Below are positions 25,192-36,901 of a stretch of DNA of 64,000 nucleotides, piece by piece. This DNA is from Corticium candelabrum. Lineage: Eukaryota > Porifera > Homoscleromorpha > Homosclerophorida > Plakinidae. The notes beneath the pieces were generated by a model. That model worked only from the letters and a program-made list of their open reading frames with translations, had not been told where the DNA came from and searched no databases. The stretch spans positions 10,206,258 through 10,270,257 of the forward strand of contig NC_085085.1 in NCBI RefSeq assembly GCF_963422355.1. The letters run 5' to 3'. A program made the translations under genes and the position numbers. Every line of letters starts with the position of its first letter. Position 1 is the stretch's first letter.

Positions 25192-26635
25192 TTACTGATT
25201 TGAGAAGAATTGAGAGAGCGGTGTTTGCTGTGCTCTCGAAGCCTTCTGAGACAGGAGGAAGTTCTCAATCTCCGCAACATGGTGGTGAAGGCTATCGTCA
25301 GCTTTTCCAGCATACAGGCCACAACGCAATGCATCCAAAGCCTGGAACAATTCCAATGTGGATGGTTGGACAGCTGCAGTGGGACTGGCACGGCCCTCGT
25401 CATCATCCTCCTCAGATTCAGCTTCAGCTTCAGCTTCGTTGCTGGTCAACTTCTCGGCGATTACCTGCACAATTTGCTCTGCGTTTTCAGATGCCTGCAT
25501 GTAGACGGGTGCATCCTTGTCAAGTTTTGAAAGCTCTTGGATGTCCTGGGCAAGCTCAGACTGGACTTCAGGGACAGTGTTGTCCTCAGTGGCTTGCATC
25601 TCCGCAGAGAACCCTGCCTTTCTCCAGCAATTCAGAACAGTGGTCTCTGTCACAGACTGCCAAGCATCTTTTGCATACTGGAGGCAGTGGAGCACGTTGA
25701 TGTTCTTCTTCAGGGCCTTGGTGTCCAGCTTTTCAATTTTGGGATTATCAACTAGTCCGCCAACTTTCCTCAGCATCAGGCGGCGGTAGTTCAACTTGAA
25801 TGCGTTAATAATGCCAGCATCACATGGCTGAATAATGCTGTTCGTGTTGGGAGGGAGAAACACAACATTGACATGATCAAGGCTGTCTTGAATTGCTTCA
25901 CACTTGTGTGCTGAACAGTTGTCTACCAACGAAAGAACTTTCTTGCCTTTGCGGCGAAACAGCCGATTGAACTTAAGCAGCCAATCGCAGAAGACAGTCT
26001 CTGTCATCCACCCTTTTTGTAGCTTGTTCAGCGACCACCAAGAGCGTTAGCTGGAGTGGTGTGAGCAGCTGCCACAGCACGAGGCATCGTAGCGGTTCCA
26101 ATGCCATGTCGAGGCAGCCTGGTCCCATCCATGCATGTTGCCACTGCAAACGTGATCCTATCCTTCAGCACCTTGCTGCCCTTGACGTTTTCACTCACCC
26201 GCACAAGCGTTCTATGAGGAAGAGCTCTCCAAAACAGACCCGTCTCGTCCATGTTGAACACGCAAGAGGGATCGCTACTCACGCTACTAAACAAGTCTGG
26301 CCAGACACTATCAAAGAAATTCCACTCAGCAGCGGTGTCTGCATCAGCAGATGACGTTTGGAAGTTATGCTCCGTTTCTTCAGGAATCGCTGAACGTAAC
26401 TCTTCCAGCCAGCGTCACTCGATGGAACATCTTTGGCATCAGCAAGACCAGCTCGTTGCAGTTCTGTAGCGATGGCTTTACCCTTTGTGATAAGCAAGTC
26501 GTAACTGATGGATTTCAGGGATTTCTCCTTGCAGGCGGCGTAATATGCTTCCATGCCCTTCTCAACAGTCAGACTGACTCTCTTCTGGGCCATTTTGACG
26601 ACAAGAGCAGCGTACCAACAGGGTTCAACCAGCAA
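25192..26635 (-). pseudogene. Tigger/pogo-type DDE transposase, broken
   Basis: CENP-B-like transposase on the minus strand in three frames. N-terminal DNA-binding region 26635-26279; core start 26294-26028 with FNMDETGLFWRALP (first Asp); a break near 26030; then 26007-25192 with VLSLVDNCSAHK (second Asp) and PPNTNSIIQPCDAGIINAFK (third Asp) and an acidic C-terminal tail. All three DDD-type catalytic positions are present, but frame breaks separate them. Terminal repeats were not resolved. Two imperfect direct repeats of about 40 bp at 26694-26775, next to the 5' end, may be subterminal transposase-binding sequence. Confidence 0.85.
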
Positions 26636-26904
26636 AAGAAACCTCTACTGCAACGATGAGATTCCAGAGAGCACTTGCGAACTGTAGCAAACAAGTGCGA
26701 CAAGCATGTGCCTTGCCAGCGTGCGCTGGATTAAAGTGTGACAAGCTAGTGCCTTGCCCGTTGCACTAGATTGTGCAACACGTCGTATGGTAAGGGTCGA
26801 CTTGCGATGTAAGAGTTGTACGACTCGTGATTGTCTATAGTAATTACCGCATATAGTAATAGAAAGTCGACATTCAAAGACCCACGCTATAGACGATACA
26901 GACT

Positions 26905-26989
26905 GTATACGACGCAATGTGTAGTCAAGACGATTGGAACTGATCTATTCATTCCCCGGATCTACTTTACAAACCCCGTATATGTTACA
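26905..26989 (-). repeat. LTR fragment, gypsy element A
   Basis: Minus-sense TGTAACATATACGGGGT to CACATTGCGT aligns with the LTR start of element B (20761-20677) with few differences. Beyond 26905 the similarity stops. It directly follows the integrase remnant of element A, so it is that element's 3' LTR start. Confidence 0.7.
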
Positions 26990-27130
26990 ATTGTCAGCCT
27001 CGTCGCTGGTTTCGGCGTCTCCAAATTGTGCTGTCTGTTCCCGTGACTGTTCTGTCATCGGTTCTACTTCTGTGGTGTCTGTCTCTTGTCTGGATCGGTG
27101 GCGTTGTTTTAGTTGGTCGGCGTGTCGTCT

Positions 27131-27975
27131 TCATATTAAACCTCCGGGCGTCGTGGTATCTTCGTAAGACACTGGTCCTGTTTGTCTGTGGACCTTACCA
27201 GGTAACCATTTTGGCCCTGGACGGTAATTCCTAGCCGTGACACTTTGACCGATCTCAAAGGATCTGCACGCCGTATTCTCTTTCTGTACCAATTTATTCT
27301 CCACAGTTATCCTGACATCTGGCTTGACCAGATCCAATCTGGTTCTCAAGTTTCGTCCAAACATTAGTTGTGCTGGACTCACTTCGGTCACCGTGTGTGG
27401 AGCAGTAGGGTAAGCCAACAAATACCTGTCCAGCTTACGTTGTGTAGAAATAGGCGCTTGATCGGCTTTGAGTGCGCGTTTAAAACTACTCACTAATCGG
27501 TTAGCAAGGCCATTCGTGGCAGGGTGGTACGGCGTACCTCTCACGCGACGAATGCCATTTTCCTTGTTGAAGGTCTGGAAATGCTCTCACGTAAATTGCG
27601 ATCCGTTGTCAGATACGATTTGTTCTGGAATTTCCATCTGGGACATAACAGATCGAAGTTGTTTCACTGTTTCTTCAGCCGTTGTGCTGGGCATTGTCAG
27701 TACTTCGGGCGACTTTGAGCATGCGTCCACAATTACCATGTATATGGCTCCCTCACAAAGTCGATGAGTATACATTGCCATGGAGCGGAAGGATACTCCC
27801 ATCTGTGTAGTGGAGAGCGCACCGGTTCAGCCGCTGTCTCCTGACACCCTCTACACTGCCTAGCACAATCTTCGAGGTCTCGGTCGATGTTTTTCCACCA
27901 CACATAAGATCGAGCCAACCCCTTCATTTTTACCATGCCAAGGTGACCCTCGGAGGTGTTTCAATGATTCTTGAC
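27131..27975 (-). pseudogene. Gypsy A integrase, frameshifted
   Basis: Minus-strand integrase in three frames. SEGHLGMVKMKGLARSYVWW with CARQCRGCQ gives the H2C2 zinc-binding region (about 27975-27830); then the catalytic core with IVDACSKSPEVL and VSDNGSQFT (27802-27587); then GTPYHPATNGLANRLV and SPAQLMFGRNLRTRLDL (27544-27131). Upstream pol is absent; a MITE (28030-28477) lies where it should continue. Non-functional. Confidence 0.85.
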
Positions 27976-28029
27976 TGTAGTTTAGAGGGAACCACCACAC
28001 GAGATCCTCACAAAAGGACTCCTTTGTGT

Positions 28030-28477
28030 AGGCCTGTCCACACTGGCAACTGGATCGCGATCCGATCGCGATCCAACCGCAACGCTGTCCACACTTGCAA
28101 CTCGATCGCGATCGGATCGCGATCCGTCCGATCCACATCGCGAGGTGGATTCGATCGCGATCCGATCGCGATCGGTTGAATCCAATTAGAAATAGTGGGC
28201 GTTACCTTCACGTACGCTACGCGTGTAGTCGGAACATCTAGCACTCCTCACCCGTCTTTGTTCTCGCTCACCTTACGTCGCTGTATCAACGCTTTCTACA
28301 AGCAAAGAAACCACACATACACATCGGTCATCAGTCACGTGATAGCGAAATGAGGCGGAGGTATCGTTTTCAAAGTGCAGTGTGGACGCTCGCTATCCCG
28401 ATCGGATCGCGATCGGCAGGATCGCGATCGAATCGCGATCCGATCGCGATCCATTCTGGTCTAGTGTGGACAGGCCT
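28030..28477. mobile_element. MITE rich in GATCGCGATC palindromes
   Basis: A 448 bp element with ends AGGCCTGTCCACACTGG and CTAGTGTGGACAGGCCT. A 5-bp direct repeat TGTGT flanks it (28025-28029 and 28478-28482). Both subterminal regions are arrays of the self-complementary 10-mer GATCGCGATC, about ten copies in all. The centre has AATTAGAAATAGTGGGCGTTA and GTCACGTGATAGCG. There is no ORF of its own. It interrupts the gypsy A remnant, so it is younger than that element. The superfamily is not assigned. Confidence 0.88.
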
Positions 28478-28892
28478 TGTGTTGTCAACTCATCCCTCTT
28501 ACGGTAGAAGGGGAGAAGGTCGCTGTAGAACTACTTCACTGATGTGAGTTTCGTATCTTTATTCTACGATAACCAGTGGAACATACAGCGATCCTAAGTT
28601 CGTCTGTACACCAAGTTCTAATTACACAACTACTCTTGTCTAGTCTATGTCTGGCACTATAGTTTAAGTCACGCCTGCAATTACCATATATGTACACGTC
28701 ACGTCACTTCTACTGATTACTTTACCACAGTCGCCATTCTCCGTCTTCGTCCATCTCTTTTCGACGAATATCGTGACCTTCGACTATACCGGATCCCTGC
28801 GGGCGACTCGATTGATTTCTTGCTCTGTGGATGACAGACTTTGCATGATATTTGTACAAACCAGCGTACTGTAGCTATTATAGTTGTCTCGC

Positions 28893-30426
28893 TTACATTT
28901 CATCAAGAACAATCAGGTCGTCGTCTTCAACGTATACATCAGTGACAGGAAGAGCATCAGCCGCGGCATTGACACACTCTTTGCACTTGCAAGCATCAGT
29001 ACATGACATGTTGCTCTTGAAACACCGACATCTTTCACTATTGCAACGCGATGAACAACCACAACGCAGTAGTTCCAAGAGAGCCAAAGGTGCAGGAGGA
29101 AGAAGAGTCATCCATAATACGTTGATGTCGCCATCATCAATATCCCGACCATGCTCAATAGGACTGGGAACTTCTCCATGCTGAAGGCACTGTTTCCAAA
29201 GAAACGCTTGGTAGTTGCTTTGACGGACATGTTGAACAAATGCGTCACGAGTTAGAGGTAAATCGGCGAACGACTTGGTTGTTGCAGTGCAATACAAGTG
29301 ATATCTTAACGAATTCACACTTGTAAATGACTTCTTTTCGTATAGTTTGCACACAAACTGTTCACACAATTTAATTAGATCTTCATCAAATGTAAGAGAT
29401 TCTCTTAGACGCTGCATCGCTTGTATGTGGCCACTCTTGATCAGTTTGAAATCTTCACTCTACCACGTTTTGAAAAAAGCTTACTGTATCACAACCTGTA
29501 AATGCATGCACACCTGGTAGAACTTTACAAACATCACTGCCATGACTGCTGTCAGTGTTGTCTAAGCTGATGTATGGACTTCTCTGGGCTGTACCTGTAT
29601 AGAGAATTACCTGTAATGGAATACGGCTAGCTGCCCAAGCACCCACCAATAACAGCAACATCAGTATCGGGTGATTTAATTATGACTGCCGCATGGCAGC
29701 ATGATAGGCATGAAAAAGGCGTGTGTCAGCTTCCTCCTGATGTGACTGCAGTTCTACTATAGTGCATGCTACTACCGTTAGGCCATTAGTACTGGTAAGA
29801 CATTCGCATTTTCAGCGACAGTAACATATAGCTTCTGGCTTTTGAGTAGTTGTGAACACCGCGGCATCTTCTATTGATTGGCAGGAAACGAAATAAGAGC
29901 AACTTTGGTGGATGAGGTTGCCATAAGTTTCTTCCAAGTCGGAAGGTTTTCTTCAGTGCTCGCGATGGTCACCGCCAGCATTCCAGATTTTCGTCTCTTT
30001 TGTCTTTCCAGTGATTTGATGTCATTCCGTGGGTACTGATCGCATACAAAATCAACACGTCCGCCTTCAATAGTACCGAAGTAATGCCTTTTAGTACTTC
30101 ATCGGCTAGCATTCCTAATGTGCCACCAGTTGGTATCGTGGTCTTAGAGTTGCCATGGCATCAACAATATACGCTGCTCTAGATGGTACAATATCGAGAG
30201 ATGTTACGTCTTTTTCTAGCAGCGGCAAAAGCTTTGACTTGCTCGTCTTCATTAGCCCTCCATCTAAAGTTGCCAAAGAATAAGGGAGTGGTCCTAGTTC
30301 GTGTGACAACACATCTTGAAGGTTAAATTCCCTTGCCTGAGCTACAACTGCAAGCTGCGCAAACAGGTCGCAATGCGCCTTTAGTAAAGTTTGCCGTCCT
30401 GTTAAGGTTGTTTTTAATGGCTTCAT
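28893..30426 (-). pseudogene. Decayed repeat-family gene with Cys-rich CXC tail
   Basis: Minus-strand fragments: 30426-30115 (LTGRQTLLKAHCDLFAQLAV); 29661-29455 with LPGVHAFTGCDTVSFF; and 29417-28893 with LCEQFVCKLYEKKSFTSVN, SNYQAFLWKQCLQHGEVPSP, PPAPLALLELLRCGC and the Cys-rich end CSSRCNSERCRCFKSN and CKCKECVN. I recall this HAFTGCD plus CXC-tail protein as an abundant, uncharacterised, transposon-like family in cnidarian, sponge and fish genomes. Its biochemical role is unknown to me. Stops and frame breaks separate the pieces. Confidence 0.65.
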
Positions 30427-31431
30427 TTGTGACGTAAAAGTCCTCCATTTTGCTTAGGAGACGTGTAGCAAAAAATGATTCGCATGTCTCACAACCTTTC
30501 ATATGGGCACCAAACAGATCAGAGCGTACTTCTTCATTTGCTTGAATTCCAGACGAGAGACAGAAGAGCGCATCTGAATTGAAAAGGGATTGGCCTAAGC
30601 CTGAAGTACCGTGCTGACTTGTTCCACTAAGCTGTTTGATTTTGATTTTGCTGACTGGCTCAACCGTCTAGGCAGTGCAGTGCACCCACGCATGCGCACC
30701 CAGTCTAACTCACTTTACGGAAACCCGCGAAATTTAAATTTGCAGTTGCAAATCGACGTCCAGCTTTGCAGGTAACCAGATTACACGTAGCAGATGACTT
30801 CAGGCATTCGAAAAAATGAAAGAGCTGCTTTATTAAGTATTCACGCATTGAGTTTATCTGAAATATAACTTTTCAAATTATTTTGAGATGATTCCGTTGT
30901 TTTTGTCGTTATTGCTTTCCAACTTTGACACATTATTTAAGAAACTACATTGAAACGTTTGTTCTAGCCAGATTTTGGGTTTGACATCTCACGCGTCGTC
31001 AAGCGCTAGGAAGGGTCCCCCAAATAGGGTTGGTCCCAGGAGAATTTGTCGAGTTAGCTTCTTTCCAATGGCTTTGATACTGCAGAAGATAACGCAGTTA
31101 AAGATGACACAAACCTTGTCTAGCCAGATTCTTTCTATTTCCATTCTAGATCTACAGTAAACTATTCTATATCGTATAGCATACATGACCCTATGGTGCA
31201 CACATGCAATAATAGCAGCAAGAACTCTAAATACCTGAAACTACTGTTTAAGATCATGACCGCGTTCCTGAATATTCTATCTATTTACTGGCATCCTTCT
31301 ATGTGACTTGTGCTTTTTCACAGCTTCTCCTCCCGTCCATCAGTATGTCCATCTTGATATGCCCTAATGTGACTGACGCCTAGCTTTGCTAAAGTTCTTT
31401 CTAATTAGATCAACACTAACAGTTTCTAGGG
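30427..31431. other. No gene recognised
   Basis: The left part may extend the decayed gene at 28893-30426 upstream. Nothing further was identified up to the truncated LTR at 31432. Confidence 0.45.
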
Positions 31432-31475
31432 CGCTAATTAGCAAAAGGCGTGTCACAACAGGCATGGACGTTACA
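31432..31475 (-). repeat. Truncated 3' LTR of element H
   Basis: Minus-sense TGTAACGTCCATGCCTGTTG then ACACGCC and GCTAATTAGC match the first 44 bp or so of the 5' LTR; similarity ends there. The truncation removes the expected target duplication. Confidence 0.8.
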
Positions 31476-31597
31476 TCTCACCAAACGCCACACTCCTCCC
31501 TTTCTAAACTAAACATCTACGCTCTGTCTTTTACATGTTTTGTCTGATAGACCAGGAGCCATCTCGGTGTGACTGTCTGTCTGACCAGCCGGCCTCC

Positions 31598-32319
31598 TCA
31601 TGCTTGCAATGGATCTTCGCCAACATCCTCCAAGTTGGCAGGTTCGACTTGTACAGGCACGCTTCCGTTCAGCTCTAAATGGTGGATGATGGGATCATCT
31701 GGAATCTCTACTGCAAATTCGTTTTGTTGAACCCTCTGAGAAGTCTTTGCACTAATGTTAGATCCTTCCGGAACTTTAGCCACTGGGCATGTAGCATGAC
31801 TTCGTTTGTCATAGTGCACTCGCTGTACTCTTCCACCTTGTACTGGTTTGATTTTATAGGTTGCATTTTAAAAACACTTCAACACTCGAAAAGGACCAGA
31901 CCAATGACTACTTAATTTTGGTGACAGACCTGCTTTTACAGCCTTTTGATGTAGCCACACAAAGTCACCTTCCACATAATCCCTGACAGTAGTGCTTCCG
32001 TCATTCCTTGCTTGTCGCTGTTGATCAGCTGCTAACTGAATATCAACAATCTTCTTAGCCTGCTGCCGCTGCTTCTCAAGCTTGCAACGTATTCCGTGCG
32101 CAACCTAACTGGTTCTTTGTCTGTGAAGCCCAATGCAACATGTGCTGGTAACCTGGCTTCGTGACCATATATAAGCTTGAGTGGTGATAACTCAGTTGAA
32201 CTCTGCTTCGCTGATGTATACGCAAGAAGTACACAATGTAACCATGTATCCCAATCTTTCTGGTTCGCTGCTGCATGTTTCGATAGCATTGTCAGTATAG
32301 TCTGATTCCACCTCTCCAC
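31598..32319 (-). pseudogene. Element H integrase, C-terminal part
   Basis: The minus strand reads ERWNQTILTMLSKHAAANQK, WDTWLHCVLLAYTSAKQSST and PLKLIYGHEARLPAHVALGF, the end of the gypsy integrase core and linker. A second fragment (31819-31598) is its acidic tail. The catalytic DDE start is missing, and the frame breaks near 32090. Confidence 0.8.
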
Positions 32320-32378
32320 TGCTATCTGAGAGATCCACAGATAAATTTCCTGTAATACCCAGCTAAACCTACAAATGA

Positions 32379-33003
32379 TCAGAGTTGTTTTACATCAGCT
32401 GGAGCTGGATAATCTCTCACACATGATACTTTTTCAGGATCCGGTCGGAGACCATTCCTTGACACAATATGTCTCAAGTAGTGCACTTCATCACAACATA
32501 AGTGACACTTGGTTGATTTCAATTTCAAATCTGCATTGACCAACCGGGTAAATACAGCTTTCAGATTGTTCAGGTGGTTGTCGAATGATGAAGAGAATAC
32601 AATGACATCATCCAGATAGACTAAGCACTCTTCATACTGTAAACCAGAGAACCAAATCCATGAGTCTCTGAAATGTTGCTGGGGCATTTGACAACCCGAA
32701 AGGCATGACATTAAACTCAAAATGACCTTTCCCTGTTGTAAATGCTGTTTTCGCCTTGTCTTCTTCACCAACTTCCACTTGCCAGTACCCAGATGACATA
32801 TCAAGAGTTGAAAAATATTTAACATCTCCCAGTGCATCTAGAGTATCGTCGATTCTTGGCAATGGATAGGCATCCTTGACAGTTATGCTGTTTAATTTCC
32901 GATAATCAACACAGAACCGTAAGGAGCCATCTCGTTTCTTCACAAGAACCAGTGGAGAACTCCACGGACTGTTTGAAGGGCGAATCACTACTGCATCTAG
33001 CAT
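32379..33003 (-). pseudogene. Element H reverse transcriptase, partial
   Basis: RT fingers and palm: [67 protein letters not shown]. After a frameshift near 32640 comes the catalytic box VYLDDVIVFS and then LRHIVSRNGL. The sequence then jumps straight to integrase at 32319, so about 500 residues of pol are deleted. Confidence 0.88.
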
Positions 33004-33716
33004 TTACTCAACTTGCCTTTCAACTTCCTCTCACTGCATGCGGTACTCGACGTGGTTGCTATTTTATAGGACTTGCACCAGCTGTTTTGATCACATGTTT
33101 GGTGACATTAGTTCTTCCCAGTCCGCTGATTCCTGTTTCTGGCGTCACAAACAGCTCTCTATACTCCCACAGCAAACTTTCTCAGCTTTCTTTGTCATCC
33201 TTTGCCAGGTCTGTCTTGGAGCAGTCGAATGAACTCATAAGTTGCTTGAAGTGTTCTTCAGACTTGCCACTCTTTGGAGTTGACAGGGTTGGATCCGTTC
33301 CTACTGCTGCAATTGTTTGAGTGTTTTGTACCATGGCTCTCTCAAGAGCTGCTATCTTTTATCCCTTGGGTAACTCTACAATAGCACCCAATGACGTAAT
33401 TTGAACAGGAACAGTACCCGAATCAACATCAACAACAGCTCGAGCCACTATGGCACCTGTCGTCTGCAATTGCTCTTCTGACTCCAGAAGCCACACATCA
33501 GATCTGGACACTGTCATTTCTACAATGGATTTCCTCTCTGACAACTTCTGCAGAGACCACCATTCTTGTATTACCATCCAGTCTAACATCTTCCATCAAC
33601 GCTGCATCACATTTGTTCCTGGTTCCAGGGGTTCTCAATTGACTTGTCCTTCTGCCCAGTGCAGCTTATCTTCCTTCAGATCCACAGACATCTTATGGCC
33701 TGACAAAAGTCTGCTC

Positions 33717-34010
33717 CTAACACTGGACCAGTAGTAAGACTACAAACAACAAACTGTTGGCTCGTAGCCCAATCTCCTTAGCTACAGACAGCGCCACCTC
33801 TCCAGACACATCTAGCTCCTGACCAGTTACTGATCTCAGCTTCTTGTCTGTAGGCTGTACTGACACTTCCTTTGGCACCATCTCAGCTGAAACAAGTGAA
33901 ACTGATGCTCCTGTATCCACAAGACAATCCCTTCTGGCTCCGTCAATCTCTGCCTTCAAAACGAGAGAGTCCTCAAGACCAGCCAATGTGCGCATTCTCA
34001 CCTGGTCCAA
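33717..34010 (-). pseudogene. Element H aspartic protease
   Basis: Contains the retropepsin active site LVDTGASVSLVSAEMV, preceded by LVLKAEIDGARR. It lies between the gag zinc knuckle and RT, in a frame different from gag. Part of a broken gag-pol. Confidence 0.75.
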
Positions 34011-34077
34011 CTTGCCTTGTTCCGGACTGCAGAAGTATTAGAGCTTCCTCCTTTATCTCCGCCTTCTTCGTTACTGC

Positions 34078-34924
34078 TTAACGCCAGTCCTTCTGCTGAG
34101 CTTTAGCAGGACATTCGGACTTACTGTGCCCTATTTCTCCACACTCAAAACACCGACCTCTAAACTTGAGGTTTGTTGTTGAGTTGTTTGCAGCCGAAGA
34201 ATATCTGGCATTGTCTCGCTTAGACACATCACAATCGACACGCCTACCGTCCAGCCGACTTTCCAAGCGCTCCAATCTTGCCGTAATTGCGTCTAGCGAC
34301 TTCATCAACGCTGTCGTTGTTTGATCCGTAACAACGGCGCTTACTGCACTTTCGCGTTGCTTACCAGTTCTTGCCTCTAGAAGCATCAATTCTCGCTCCC
34401 TAGCAATCGTCGTCGCGAAATCCTACGGAGGATACACTAGCAACGTGTGAGAAACACCTGGTATGCCTAGAAAGTAATCAAGCAGCTGTTGACTTCTGAG
34501 TGGATCCTTGATTCCTGGATATGCTTTGTCTAGCAAACGCTCCAGATCTCTCACAAAAATATCAAGATCCTTTCCCTCCCTCCAATTGTCTTGAAGCTAG
34601 CTGACTATGAGCTAATCTCCGGCTTTCTTCCATACCAGGCGTGAACACCTTTAGAGCCACCTCCAAAGCTGCGGAAGTACCACGATCGGCATCAGATAGA
34701 CGCTCATAGACTGCGAATGCTCTCCCTCTCAGAAAGGTAGGTAAGTACAAAAGCTTCTTTGCGTTGTCCCAACCATTTGCGGACGCACACATCGAAAAGC
34801 ATTTCAACCACAACTCCAAGTCGCCGTCATCAAATTTATCTGGCACAGACATTAAAGTTCTTCCACGCGGCAGCTTGTGGTTCCGCTTGCTCTCCTTGCT
34901 CTTGTTGCTCAGCCATTTCAGCAT
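34078..34924 (-). pseudogene. Element H gag with zinc knuckle
   Basis: Begins MLKWLSNKSKESKRN just downstream of the primer-binding site. It has a gag core (LELWLKCFSMCASANGWDN, LYLPTFLRGRAFAVYERL) and, in another frame after about 34560, a coiled stretch and a CCHC zinc knuckle (CFECGEIGHSKSEC, 34140-34100). A frame break lies between 34390 and 34562. Confidence 0.8.
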
Positions 34925-34965
34925 CCGACCTCTTGCAGACTCTCGAATCTCGCTTCTGACACCAA

Positions 34966-35177
34966 TGTGACGTTTGTACACACTCTCACGAGGACTCGAG
35001 GCTGTGCTGACTAGTATAGTGTAATATACCGAACAACAAACGCAACAACAACGAGTGAGTCGAAGCAGACTCAAGAGAAAGAATGCAACCGCTAGGCTAG
35101 CTGAGAACGGACTAATGAACGTGAACAATACAGCTAGCTAATTAGCGAAGGCGTGTCACAACGGACATGGGCGTTAC
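34966..35177 (-). repeat. 5' LTR of element H
   Basis: 212 bp, TGTAACGCCCATGTCCG to ACAAACGTCACA in minus sense, followed directly by TTGGTGTCAGAAGCG as a primer-binding site. On its outer side it is preceded by a 17-bp copy of the polypurine-side sequence found before the 3' LTR. Confidence 0.85.
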
Positions 35178-36900
35178 ATCTCACCACATGCCACACATGG
35201 ACTGTTATGTATACTTATGGTAATTTACTTAAAGGTCCGACCAACTAATCCAATTAACATACTCCTGGGAAATGGGGTAGTTCCAATCTCTGACTTCGTA
35301 ATGTCGTCTGTCTCTTACCGTGGGCAAGTTGATTCAGGAGAACTTGCTTATATCCTGTAGTATTTGGTAGATTTGACTGTTTGCGAACTTGGGCTTACAA
35401 CAGGCGGTATATTGATTGTATTTTTCCAGGACTGACTGTTGGATTTAGACTTTCACTGGGCGAACGACGTTCCTGAAGAGTGTTGTGCACATATCGAGGA
35501 ATTTAATTTCGACTCTTCTCTGACGTATGTCAAATATCACATTGTATCTGGGTTCATCGTTTCCAACCCGGTTTTATTGAAACCATCAAATCAAATTAGA
35601 AATGGGCTATTGCTCATTGCTTATAGCAGGTCTTCTGTTAGCGCAGGTGCAACAGCATCGTTTAAGATTGCCGTTGATTTGGTTGTAGCGCAAGAATTAC
35701 CCTATGCAATTTGCCCATCGAAGACTTCTCGATCATTGGACTAAGGTGATCTGCAAAGGCCAGTTGAATATTCCCTTGTGCTAGCATCGTGCTGATTTTC
35801 ACTTCTGGTCGCATCGTCTGTACGGAGCACCTCCACTAAATATTAAACTTACGTCATTAGGCTACATAACATTAATTGCTGGCCTTAGTTTCTACAACAT
35901 CATGGCATAAATATTTCAGTTGTGCTTGCGTTCCAACTGTTGTGCAATTTTTTTTGAGAATTACTAGCCTCATAGCGTTTCACGTCTGTAATTGATGTTT
36001 GCAAGATATGATTTCTTGCACACAGCGCAGAAGCAAGAAACAGATCGCTACTGACAGCTTCAATGCATCCGTACACTCAAATTTTCTTGACGTTCAATAT
36101 TTTGGGTTGGTGAGACTGAGAATGTTTCTCTTCATGCGAGGTAATGAGCCGAATTGTTTGGCTTCATGCGTGTAGGAGGCTGTTGATGTCTCCATTTTTC
36201 TATGCTTTCAGACGACGTATAGGACAAGTAATGTTATCCCAGCGATTAGTAATTAGTACAAGCATTGTTGTGAAATGTCAAAAATAAGCTAAAGCAAGCA
36301 TAGAACTGTATTTAAGATTCTTATGGGTTCGGGTGCTTCTCAGCTTTAGCGAATAAGGTAATTTCTCTCTTTGATTTAGTTGATGAAGCCTCTCCAATAC
36401 GTCGTTGATGATCCTAAAGAGCAATGTCGATCCGACATCTGATCCAGGTACTATTGCCACTACTACGACAACTGCTATTACTTCTAATATACAGCGAAGA
36501 CCAGAAGAAATTACGCTACAGCTTTAAGGTACCGTCGTTAATACAAGGAAAGCAAGTAAAAAGCAGAGTCTGGACATCCTAGAAGGAATTAAGGCTTGGG
36601 TACATTTGGGTGCGTGTGTTCTGTAGCAAATGAACTCAGAACAGTACTCTCGTGGCAGTCAGCGAAACGAACGGTGTTTCTCTGCGACATCTGCTCTGTG
36701 AAGGAACAAACCCAATGCGAAACCTAATACAGTTTATTGTGAATCGGTAGAATCTTGTCTCGGTCTTCTCTGCAGTGCAGCTTGTCTTGTTTCCTGACGA
36801 TTCTGTTGATTTAGTATTGGGTGGAAGATGCAAGGTTCGCTTACTACTACTAGAATGTGAAAGGAACAACACTGCAAGACATCGTCAGTTTCAAATTAAC
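35178..36900. other. No gene recognised
   Basis: Intergenic sequence. The longest frames (35439-35744 on the plus strand; 36278-36460 and 36636-36872 on the minus strand) have no recognisable domain and no supporting splice pattern. Confidence 0.5.
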
Positions 36901-36901
36901 T

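Larger units (their letters stand above)
31432..35177 (-). mobile_element. Ty3/gypsy element H, deleted
   Basis: Minus-strand element. 5' LTR 35177-34966, primer-binding site beginning TTGGTGTCAGAAGCG just inside, gag (about 34924-34078), protease (about 34010-33717), partial RT (33003-32379), integrase C-terminal part (32319-31598), then a G-rich polypurine-like tract and a 3' LTR cut to its first 44 bp (31475-31432). RT thumb, RNase H and the integrase core are missing. Confidence 0.85.

Noticed and set aside
25078..26862. CTATAGTA...GTAATAG words on both sides of the Tigger remnant as its terminal repeats
   Set aside because: They align better as direct than inverted copies, and neither alignment is long enough to set boundaries.
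28030..28477. GATCGCGATC array as a CRISPR or origin repeat
   Set aside because: The units are self-complementary 10-mers inside a TIR-bounded element flanked by a target duplication in an animal genome; there is no spacer structure.
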